Assembly: GCF_018260405.1 (NCBI RefSeq)
Contig: NZ_JAGLBG010000115.1
Span: 1-5,792 of the forward strand
Reading direction: 5' to 3'
DNA from: Deinococcus sp.
GTDB taxonomy: Bacteria > Deinococcota > Deinococci > Deinococcales > Deinococcaceae
DNA length: 5,792 nucleotides
Part shown: positions 1 through 5,788 of the stretch, piece after piece
Layout: each line of letters opens with the position of its first letter
How positions within the stretch are numbered: position 1 is the stretch's first letter
Notes under the pieces: model-generated
What the model saw: the letters and a program-made list of their open reading frames with translations, nothing else
What the model was told of the DNA's origin: nothing
The model's database searches: none
Program-made: the position numbers and the translations under genes

Positions 1-990
1 GATGTCGGGCAGCGCTTCAGCGGCAGCGTCAACTATTCCATTCCCTGGATCAATTCCAACTTCCTGGATTTTGCCCGGCACCCGACCAGCCTCAGCCTCA
101 GCCTGAGCAGCAATGCGGTCGGCAACAACTCCCTGTATATCAAGGGCAGAGACGGCCTGCCGACCAGCGTGGACACCGGGCGGCAGTACACCGTGCGCTC
201 GACGGGGTTCAATGTGGCGGCGGCCCGCGCCCTTGAACCCAACCTGATGGCCTCCGCCGGGATCTCCGTTTCCTCGAGCAAGTATTACCTCGAACCTTAC
301 AAGGCTGGGGACTCGCTGTCGACCACCCCCGCGAACCGGGCCACCTACCAGGATGACACCGCCGCCACCGTGCAACTACCGCTGGGAGCCACCACCGTCA
401 TGCCCAAGCTCGGCTTACAGTACGACACCACCGATTCGGTGCTTGCGCCGAGTTTCGGGGTGCGGGCGCAGGCGACCCTGGGCTACGGCGTGGGCCGCCA
501 GAGTGACGGCGTTTCGCTGTCGTGGGGGCAGGTCGAGGCCGGAAGCAGCACCTACTACGGTTTCGGGCGCACGCTGGATGACGGCAGCAAGCAAGAAGTC
601 ATTGCCGGGCGCGTCAACGCGGGCACCATCGTCGGCACGGGCGGCGAAAGCAACGTGTTTACGGTGGGCACCAACGTCTTTGATCCCGCCTACGAAATCC
701 GGGGACAGTCCAGCACGCTGCACGGCACCAGCTACCTGACCAGCAGCGCGGAGCTGCGCCACAATTTCGGCGTTAAACTCGGCGATTACGTTTCGGGCGT
801 TTATGGCCTGGCCTTCGTGGACGCCGGAGACGCCTGGACCAGTAACAACGGCGACAATCCTTTCGGCCTGAAAGTGGCTTATGGAGTAGGCGCACAAGTC
901 AACACTAGCCTGCTTAACGTGCAGTTGACCTACGGCCAGAGCAGCAGCGGCAATGGACGCTTTGCGCTGCGGCTGGGACGGTTCTGGTAA
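1..990 (+). CDS. bamA: BamA/TamA-family (Omp85) outer-membrane barrel protein, C-terminal part, 5' truncated by the window edge
   Basis: The frame is open from base 1 to a TAA at 988-990, giving 329 residues with no start in the window. The protein alternates polar and hydrophobic residues in short strands separated by Gly/Ser/Asn-rich turns, as in a transmembrane beta-barrel. It ends LRLGRFW, the aromatic C-terminal strand typical of outer-membrane proteins. Residues 231-236 read YEIRGQ, followed by a long stretch leading into an AELRHNFG strand; this fits the conserved (V/I)RG motif of the Omp85 L6 loop. FVDAGDAW and YGVGAQVNTSLLNVQLTYG match the last strands of the family. Omp85 proteins insert beta-barrel proteins into the outer membrane (BamA) or help secrete autotransporters (TamA); the POTRA domains that would separate these lie upstream. 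BamA is preferred because Deinococcus-type diderms usually carry this as the main Omp85. Family call is fairly sure, the symbol less so. Confidence 0.82.
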   Translation, partial: DVGQRFSGSVNYSIPWINSNFLDFARHPTSLSLSLSSNAVGNNSLYIKGRDGLPTSVDTGRQYTVRSTGFNVAAARALEPNLMASAGISVSSSKYYLEPYKAGDSLSTTPANRATYQDDTAATVQLPLGATTVMPKLGLQYDTTDSVLAPSFGVRAQATLGYGVGRQSDGVSLSWGQVEAGSSTYYGFGRTLDDGSKQEVIAGRVNAGTIVGTGGESNVFTVGTNVFDPAYEIRGQSSTLHGTSYLTSSAELRHNFGVKLGDYVSGVYGLAFVDAGDAWTSNNGDNPFGLKVAYGVGAQVNTSLLNVQLTYGQSSSGNGRFALRLGRFW

Positions 991-1057
991 GAACCTGCGG
1001 GGTGATGATGGCGCACCGGCCCAAGCGGACTTGAGCGCAGCACAGCGACGGCCATAA

Positions 1058-1118
1058 GGTTTTGCGCTGTGGCGCTACAGGCGGGACAACACCACCTGTA
1101 GCGCCACAGCGCAAAACC
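1058..1118. terminator. Long perfect hairpin between convergent genes, probable bidirectional terminator
   Basis: Bases 1058-1081 and 1095-1118 are exact reverse complements over 24 bp, with a 13-base loop (1082-1094). The stem base is GGTTTT/AAAACC and the rest is GC-rich. It lies 67 bases after the barrel gene's stop and 67 bases beyond the stop of the opposing nucleotidase gene, where transcripts from both sides must end. There is no clean U-run: the plus-strand flank is CGTATCTTTCCTTC and the minus-strand flank TTATGGCC. The stem is longer than most intrinsic terminators, so a REP-like palindromic element doing terminator duty is the alternative. Confidence 0.65.
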
Positions 1119-1143
1119 CGTATCTTTCCTTCTCGCCTCTGGC

Positions 1144-1176
1144 CGGGTTGACTCTGAAATAACCAGAGTCAACCCG
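1144..1176. terminator. Second hairpin, probable terminator of the nucleotidase gene
   Basis: Bases 1144-1156 (CGGGTTGACTCTG) and 1164-1176 are exact reverse complements over 13 bp with a 7-base AAATAAC loop. The hairpin begins 9 bases after the minus-strand nucleotidase stop, the usual place for a terminator. On the minus strand it is not followed by a T-run but by GCCAGAGGCGAG. On the plus strand it is followed by AGTCCTTCCTTACTTCGTTTT, which is T-rich. It could therefore serve either gene, together with the longer hairpin at 1058-1118. Confidence 0.6.
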
Positions 1177-1185
1177 AGTCCTTCC

Positions 1186-2874
1186 TTACTTCGTTTTGGT
1201 AATGCGGTTCTGTGCCCCACCTGCCAGACCAGGGTTGGCCTTGACATAAGCCACGAAAACATCGATATCTACGAGGTTCGGGAGTTGCAGGACGTTGGTT
1301 CCGCTTTTGAAGGTCGAGAAGCTGTCGCCGCCGCCAGCCAGGAACGAGTTTGTCACGATGCGGTAGTTCTTGGCGGGGTCCAGCACGGCCCCGTTCAGCT
1401 TGAGGCTGCTCGCATCGACCCGGCTGCCTTTGGCGGCAGTGCTGTCGTAGCTGTAGGTCAGTCCCTTACTGATTTGCAGGACTTTATTCGCGCCAACGGT
1501 GCCGCCGCTGTCGAACTGTTCTTCCAGCACCGCCCTAATCTGTGCGCCGGTCAGGTCCATTACGGTCATGTTGTTGCCGAACGGCTGCACCGCGTACAGA
1601 TCACCGTAAGTCACGCTATTTCCGGCGCCGCTGGCAATCAGGTCGGCACGCAGACCGCCAGGGTTCATAAAGGCGATCTGCGTATTTTGCGCCCCCGTGC
1701 TGGCCAGCATAGAGTCGGCGACCACGTCACCCAGCGCACTTTCGCCCGCTGCATTGTTAGTCTTGGTGATGCTGGCCGTGGCGATGGTGCCTACCGGGGA
1801 CTGTCTGACCGCGTTAGTCAGGTCTTTGGCCCGGGTGACCAGCGTAGTCATGGCGGGGTCCTTGGGCAGGGTGCGGCTGTCCATCAGGACGTTCATGGCC
1901 CTGACCTCTACCTTTTTGGTGCTGGGCGTAATGGTCAGGTCCAGGCGCTGGAGCAGGTGGCCGTAAAAGTCGCCCTCAATAACGGTGCGCCCATTGACCA
2001 GGCAGTTGTAGCCCTGGTGGGTGTGCCCGCTGATTACGGCGTTCACGGCGGGGTCAAGGCGATTGACGATGTCCACGATTGGCCCGGTGAGGGTGCCGCA
2101 GGCCGGAACCGCGTAACCGTCCTTGGCCGTGCCGCCCTGGTGAATCAAGACGATAATCGCGTCCACCCCTTTGCCTTTGAGCTCGGTGACATACTTGTTG
2201 ATGCTGTCGGCCTCGTCCAGAAAGTCAAGCGTGGCGATACCGTCGGGGCTGACGATGCTGGGCGTGTCCTTGAGTACAGCCCCGATAAAGCCGATCTTGA
2301 CGCCGCCTACCGTCGCTATATCGTAGGGGTCGAAGACGGTCTTACGGGTGGTCTTGTCCACCACGTTGGCTCCCAGCCACTTGAAAGTTGCGCCGGGGTA
2401 CGGGTTCTGGAACTTACAGGCCTTTTCGGGCGCGTTACTGTCGCAGCCGCCCTTTTGCATACGCTGCAATTCCTTGAGGCCCTGGTCAAACTCGTGATTG
2501 CCCAGACTGCTGAACTTCATGCCCATCTTGCTTAATGCCAGAACCGTGGGTTCGTCACGCAGCAGGCTGCTGGTCACGGGAGAGGCCCCGATCAAGTCGC
2601 CTGCCCCCACAAAAATCTGGTTGGCGTTCTTGTCCTTTTCCTGCTGGACGTATCCGCCGATCAGTTCGGCCCCGCCCGCCGGGAGGTTGACCAGCTTGGT
2701 GGCGTCTGCCGGGTCGGGGATTTTAAAATTGGTTGCTTCCAGATTACCGTGGAAGTCGTTCAGACCCAGAACCGTCACATTGACTGGCGTGCTGGATTTG
2801 GCGGAGGTGGTACTGGAATCAGTGCAGGCGGTAAGCAGCAGTGTCAGGCTCAGGGCAGCGAAAATATTTTTCAT
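1186..2874 (-). CDS. Lipoprotein bifunctional metallophosphatase/5'-nucleotidase (UshA/CD73-like family)
   Basis: This is an intact 562-residue protein. Residues 1-17 form a lipoprotein signal ending LLLTAC, so Cys17 is the likely lipid-anchored first residue of the mature protein. An N-terminal calcineurin-like metallophosphatase domain (about 30-330) shows all the expected metal ligands: ND40FH42GN, GD93LIGAS, GN126H127EFD, LIH245QGG and GH284TH286. The C-terminal 5'-nucleotidase domain (about 355-545) shows NPGGLRADL at 404-412 and QPFGN near 430, which contribute to nucleotide binding, plus NSFLAGGGDSF at 509-519. The family hydrolyses 5'-nucleotides, and often UDP-sugars or 2',3'-cyclic nucleotides, outside the cytoplasm using two divalent metals. 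Exact substrate cannot be read from sequence. Cys144/153 and Cys259/291 could form disulfides. The ATG is preceded by AAGGG with a 4-base gap, and the signal peptide starts there. It sits 64 bases downstream of the deacetylase gene. Confidence 0.93.
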   Translation of the reverse strand: MKNIFAALSLTLLLTACTDSSTTSAKSSTPVNVTVLGLNDFHGNLEATNFKIPDPADATKLVNLPAGGAELIGGYVQQEKDKNANQIFVGAGDLIGASPVTSSLLRDEPTVLALSKMGMKFSSLGNHEFDQGLKELQRMQKGGCDSNAPEKACKFQNPYPGATFKWLGANVVDKTTRKTVFDPYDIATVGGVKIGFIGAVLKDTPSIVSPDGIATLDFLDEADSINKYVTELKGKGVDAIIVLIHQGGTAKDGYAVPACGTLTGPIVDIVNRLDPAVNAVISGHTHQGYNCLVNGRTVIEGDFYGHLLQRLDLTITPSTKKVEVRAMNVLMDSRTLPKDPAMTTLVTRAKDLTNAVRQSPVGTIATASITKTNNAAGESALGDVVADSMLASTGAQNTQIAFMNPGGLRADLIASGAGNSVTYGDLYAVQPFGNNMTVMDLTGAQIRAVLEEQFDSGGTVGANKVLQISKGLTYSYDSTAAKGSRVDASSLKLNGAVLDPAKNYRIVTNSFLAGGGDSFSTFKSGTNVLQLPNLVDIDVFVAYVKANPGLAGGAQNRITKTK

Positions 2875-2902
2875 CTTGCCCTTAGCGTAAAAGTTAAGTG
2901 TT

Positions 2903-2923
2903 GGCTGAGCGTCAGGGTCAGCC
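2903..2923 (-). other. Small hairpin in the deacetylase-nucleotidase gap
   Basis: GGCTGA (2903-2908) and TCAGCC (2918-2923) are reverse complements around a 9-base loop. On the minus strand the stem is followed by AACACTTAACTTTT, which is moderately T-rich. It lies 15 bases after the deacetylase stop and about 28 bases before the nucleotidase start. It could be a weak, partial terminator separating the two genes or a leader structure. The stem is only 6 bp, so chance is possible. Confidence 0.25.
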
Positions 2924-2938
2924 GCCAGGGGGAGGGTT

Positions 2939-4141
2939 TCAGTACTTGGGCAGCCCGCCCACCGTGGTCAGGGTAAAGCCCCGGTAGCGGGCGGCGCGCA
3001 AAAAACCTTGCAGAATACTGAGCATTTCGCTGGCGTTGTCGTGCAGCAAGACTATGCCGCCAGGCCGCAGCTTGGTCCGCAGCCGCGATTCCAGCAGAGC
3101 CTCGCCGGGGTTCTGAAAGTCGCCGGGATCGTCCGTCCAGAACACGGTAGTCAGGCCAAGCGCCCGGGCCGCCGCCAGCACCTGCGTGTTGTATTCGCCT
3201 CCGGGCGGGCGAAAGTATTTCACCGGTTCCCCGGTAATCCTTTCGATAGCGGCGTTGGCCTGCTGAATCTCGCCGAGCATTTTGACCGAGCTGAGGGGAG
3301 GCAGGCGCAAGTGGTGGTAGGTATGGTTGCCGACCTCGTTGCCGCTTTCGGTCATGTCACGAATAAAGTACGGGTAGGGTGCGGCATTGCGCCCAATGAC
3401 AAAAAAGGTGGCCCGAACCCCGGCCCGCCGCAACAGATCCAGCAGCAGCGGCTCATACATGGGGTGCGGCGCGTCGTCAAAGGTCAGGGCCGCGATGGGT
3501 GAATTGGCGTTTTTGCTGTGGAACAGCAGCCCCCCCAGCAGCCCCCCTTCGCGCCGGGCCTGATTTTCCAGACTTGTCTCGTGGCCCAGGGTGACTTTAG
3601 GTATCGCCTCGCGCACCCGGTCGGGGGCTTCATAGGCGGGCAGATGCCCCGGATTGACCCAGACCCGGTCATAGGGCACCCGGTCGGTAATCCAGAGGCC
3701 AAAGTCCTGTACGCGGCTGCGCGGCACGCTGGCTGTCATCAGGGGCAGCCGCCCGCCGAATCCCGCGTACGTTTCTGCCGGATAGATGCTGAGGTCTACT
3801 TCATTCAGCCTGGGTCTGGCGGCGAAAGTGGCGGCCACGACCTGCTGGGCCAGGACACGCAGCTTCATGCGCTCGGCAGGGTTGACCGTCACTATGGCGT
3901 GCGCCACCTCTATAAACCCGTTGCCGAGGTACTGCACCTGCCTGACCTGTGGAATGCCCGGAGACAGGGTTAAGGTCGGCACAGCCCGCGCCGCACGGGT
4001 GCCCGGCGCAACCGGCTGCACCTGGCCCGGCACACTGGCGGGAACTGCCACGGGCTGCGTCTGGTCTGCCACCTGCCCGCTAGACAGCGTCCCGAGGTTC
4101 AGCGCGAAGAAGAGCAGAAGCGCTTTATTGGCCCTTGCCAT
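2939..4141 (-). CDS. Secreted NodB-type polysaccharide deacetylase (carbohydrate esterase family 4)
   Basis: The 400-residue protein starts with a signal peptide, MARANKALLLFFALNLG, followed by a Pro/Val/Gln-rich linker (about 23-55). Next is a region of about 140 residues that I do not recognise (60-200), then a NodB domain (about 215-398). The domain carries every CE4 motif: TFDD at 220-223, with Asp222 the likely base and Asp223 a metal ligand; HTYHH at 273-277, giving metal ligands His273 and His277; RPPGG at 311-315; FWTDDPGDF at 334-342; and LLHD at 365-368 with the catalytic His367. CE4 enzymes remove N- or O-acetyl groups from peptidoglycan, chitin-like or other envelope sugars. Export implies an envelope target. 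The start is chosen because the signal peptide begins there; the open frame continues upstream to 4687, but that part belongs to the neighbouring gene. No good ribosome site is seen. The ATG lies inside the upstream gene's last codons, so translational coupling is likely. Confidence 0.9.
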   Translation of the reverse strand: MARANKALLLFFALNLGTLSSGQVADQTQPVAVPASVPGQVQPVAPGTRAARAVPTLTLSPGIPQVRQVQYLGNGFIEVAHAIVTVNPAERMKLRVLAQQVVAATFAARPRLNEVDLSIYPAETYAGFGGRLPLMTASVPRSRVQDFGLWITDRVPYDRVWVNPGHLPAYEAPDRVREAIPKVTLGHETSLENQARREGGLLGGLLFHSKNANSPIAALTFDDAPHPMYEPLLLDLLRRAGVRATFFVIGRNAAPYPYFIRDMTESGNEVGNHTYHHLRLPPLSSVKMLGEIQQANAAIERITGEPVKYFRPPGGEYNTQVLAAARALGLTTVFWTDDPGDFQNPGEALLESRLRTKLRPGGIVLLHDNASEMLSILQGFLRAARYRGFTLTTVGGLPKY

Positions 4142-4711
4142 TGGCCCAGTCCAGGTTGGCGAGCATTCCCGACGGCGTGTGGCCCTCTGCGGCGTACAGC
4201 GCGGCGGCTTTGCGGTACTGCGCCTGCGCCTGCGCGTTCCGGCCTTCCTTGCGCAGCACCACTGGCGGCCAGGGCATTTTTCGGCTCGGTCTGAAGCGCG
4301 CGCAGCAGGTACGTTTCGCTGGTCTTCAGGCCATCCGGGGTCGACCGGCCTGTGCCGGTTCCCAGAACGCCGCCAGTGGCCCGCTCGGCGCGGTAATAGT
4401 CGTACTGAGAGCGCACGTATCTTCAGGCTCAGGAAGGTCAGGGCCGCCGGTTTGACCTCGCCCCGGCCATCGGCGCGGGTATACCCAGTCATCATGTTGT
4501 CCTGGTTAAAACTGGCCGTCATGAAGCGGTAGTTGCCGTCAGTCCAGGCCAGAATGCCCGAGTGCGTGGCAAAAGGCTGGGGCTCGCTGGCGTCCACCTG
4601 TACGTCGCCCGCGCCACTCGGAAGCCTGAGCACGCTGGTCACGTGGCCCAGATTGCTTTCCTGCCCCGACATGCTTTTCCAGACCATGACCAGCCCCGCA
4701 TCGAAGCCCGC
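4125..4711 (-). pseudogene. Broken remnant of a gene with a possible transglutaminase-like segment and TPR-like tail
   Basis: Three frames join into one sensible protein. The first runs from 4711 (AGFDAGLVMVWKSM) to LTFLSLK at 4421. The second runs on as YVRSQYDYYRAER. The third reads VVLRKEGRNAQAQAQYRKAA and ends WANGKGQ with TAA at 4127-4125. Dropping one base near 4420 and one near 4263 gives about 194 continuous residues. Before 4711 the frame meets TAG (4714-4712), and no credible start or signal peptide exists, so the 5' end is lost. The C-terminal part (ETYLLRALQTEPKNALAAVV, then RKEGRNAQAQAQYRKAAALY) resembles TPR helices. NLGHV followed 17 residues after the His by VDASEP recalls the His/Asp part of transglutaminase-like proteins; the catalytic Cys would be in the missing half. 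That assignment is tentative. The last 17 bases overlap the deacetylase start. The longest single frame starts at ATG 4687 and fuses to the deacetylase frame, which is misleading. Confidence 0.72.
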
Positions 4712-5492
4712 CTAGCGCAAGTAACTTTTGCCACGCCTGGGGGTCTTTACGCTGAAGCGGACGCGCCGCCAGACTGCCGAAGATGACCAGGGCGGTGGTG
4801 GGAATCACCGAGAGCAGCCCGCGCAGGCCCACCCTGGACAGCACGGCGTCATTGATGGCCTGCACCGCGTTGACGGTTTGGCTGATAATGCCTACGCCGC
4901 CGTGTGCCCCGAATGCCAGGAATCCCGCGTAGCCGAGAAGCAGCGTGGCGGCGACGCCCAGCTGAAGTGTAGATCTCAGGTGGGCCAGCAGCGCCCCAAA
5001 AAAGGTGGACAGCGCGATCAGTTGCAGCACGCCCAGCCCCAGCGTCAGGCGGTGCTCGGTGGCGCTGGTTACAAAGGCGCCGACCAGATACAGGGTGACG
5101 GCCCGCTGAATCAGGCGGCGGTAAAAAGGCTGTCCGCTGATTCCGGCCCGCTCCATGGCGGCCTGCGAGTAAGGAAGGGCGGCCCCGGCACAGAACAAGA
5201 ACCAGGGAAACACCATGTCGGTCAGCGTCAGGCCGCCGAATTCGGCGTGGGTCAGCTGGGCCGGGGTATGCTCACCGAGCGCCACATTGTTGACCAACAG
5301 CATCAGCATGACCGTGGTGCCGCGCCAGGCGTCCAGCGCCGTCAGCCGGGGCGCGTGCCCTGCCCTGGGCAGGAGTGTCGGCGTCTGGGTGGCTGTTTCT
5401 TCTGGCCCAGGAAGTTTTTTTGGCACGGCGACTTGCTGTGCCCCAGGAACCGCTACCGGGATTCCGGCGCTGCTGCTCTGAAGTTCTGTCAT
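4539..5492 (-). CDS. DUF5009/HGSNAT-like membrane acyltransferase, C-terminally truncated and fused out of frame
   Basis: The frame encodes 317 residues, of which only the first 260 or so look native. After a Pro/Thr-rich cytoplasmic N-terminus comes RLTALDAWRGTTVMLMLLVN (49-68), then LTHAEFGGLTLTDMVFPWFL (80-99); this is the signature of the COG4299 family related to heparan-alpha-glucosaminide N-acetyltransferase. His82 matches the conserved His just before the (W/F)xGLT motif, thought to carry the acetyl group in HGSNAT. Further hydrophobic segments lie near 131-145, 150-170, 175-195 and 223-243. Relatives usually run to about 370-400 residues with more membrane helices. Here, after WQKLLALGG (to about base 4713), the frame enters DNA of the next gene and gives a Gly/Arg/Gln-rich nonsense tail to the TGA at 4541-4539. 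The start at 5492 is preferred over ATG 5516 because a strong Shine-Dalgarno immediately precedes it. Predicted role: transfer of acyl groups across the membrane to envelope sugars. The product is probably inactive as it stands. Confidence 0.75.
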   Translation of the reverse strand: MTELQSSSAGIPVAVPGAQQVAVPKKLPGPEETATQTPTLLPRAGHAPRLTALDAWRGTTVMLMLLVNNVALGEHTPAQLTHAEFGGLTLTDMVFPWFLFCAGAALPYSQAAMERAGISGQPFYRRLIQRAVTLYLVGAFVTSATEHRLTLGLGVLQLIALSTFFGALLAHLRSTLQLGVAATLLLGYAGFLAFGAHGGVGIISQTVNAVQAINDAVLSRVGLRGLLSVIPTTALVIFGSLAARPLQRKDPQAWQKLLALGGLRCGAGHGLEKHVGAGKQSGPRDQRAQASEWRGRRTGGRQRAPAFCHALGHSGLD

Positions 5493-5493
5493 G

Positions 5494-5503
5494 CCTTCCT
5501 CCC
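5494..5503 (-). promoter_or_regulatory. Strong Shine-Dalgarno that sets the acyltransferase start
   Basis: On the minus strand the sequence AGGGAGGAAGGC directly precedes ATG 5492-5490, with GGAGG five bases from the ATG. The in-frame ATG at 5516 has only TAGAAGATTT before it, and translation from it would read through this purine-rich site. The downstream ATG is therefore the likelier start (MTELQSSSAG). Confidence 0.7.
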
Positions 5504-5526
5504 TGCCCTGGACCATAAATCTTCTA

Positions 5527-5557
5527 GTTAAATCAAGGGTGAAACCCCACTTGTAAA
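5527..5557 (-). promoter_or_regulatory. Weak candidate promoter for the minus-strand operon
   Basis: On the minus strand, TTTACA (5557-5552) resembles a -35 box. It is followed by an AT-rich patch TTGATTTAACTAG in which TTTAAC (5532-5527) matches four of six -10 positions at a long 19-base spacing. The patch stands out as AT-rich against the GC-rich surroundings and lies about 35 bases before the chosen start. The match is weak and could be chance. Confidence 0.3.
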
Positions 5558-5762
5558 TGCTGGATGTTCAAAGTGCACTGTGCCCTGCCACAGCTTCCCA
5601 GCTGGGCGGAGAAGAACTGGAAGTTGGTCGTTGCTGGGCAGCGTGTTGGCGTCTGGCCGTGTCTATGCTTTGCGGGCAGAGCGAATGAGGGTAAAGGCAC
5701 AACTAGCTAAATTGGTGTAACTGCTCAGCAGGGGGACTTGCGAAGCGGAAAGGGGTAGAGTA

Positions 5763-5788
5763 GGGACATTACGCAAAAGATCTGTCCC
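5763..5788. repeat. Short inverted repeat, possible operator half-sites
   Basis: GGGACA (5763-5768) and TGTCCC (5783-5788) are exact reverse complements separated by 14 bases (TTACGCAAAAGATC). Centre-to-centre spacing is 20 bases, about two helical turns, which suits a dimeric DNA-binding protein. It does not look like the Deinococcus radiation/desiccation response palindrome. A 6-bp pair at this spacing can also occur by chance. Confidence 0.3.

Noticed and set aside
353..897. Open frames at 353-739 (+) and 415-897 (-)
   Set aside because: Both overlap the barrel gene in other frames and have low-complexity Pro/Arg- or Ala-rich products with no recognisable motifs.
1285..2535. A 416-codon open frame on the plus strand
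   Set aside because: It lies wholly antisense to the nucleotidase gene, which has all family motifs. Its product shows no domain and is a by-product of GC-rich codon bias.
4408..4424. Programmed ribosomal frameshift as an explanation for the first frame switch
   Set aside because: No slippery heptamer or obvious downstream pseudoknot is seen, and a second independent shift follows about 150 bases later in the same gene.
4142..4687. N-terminal extension of the deacetylase to ATG 4687 (582 residues)
   Set aside because: The extension is part of another gene plus an Arg-rich out-of-frame stretch. A clear signal peptide starts at 4141, so the extension is an artefact of the frameshift.
4135..5531. 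Plus-strand open frames at 4728-5531, 5215-5481, 4135-4455 and 3786-4532
   Set aside because: They are antisense to the acyltransferase, the broken gene or the deacetylase, and their products are Gln/Gly/Arg-rich without family features.
5557..5688. A 43-residue plus-strand open frame (MLDVQSALCPA...)
   Set aside because: No Shine-Dalgarno precedes it, the composition is Trp/Cys-rich and unlike a real small protein, and nothing else supports it.
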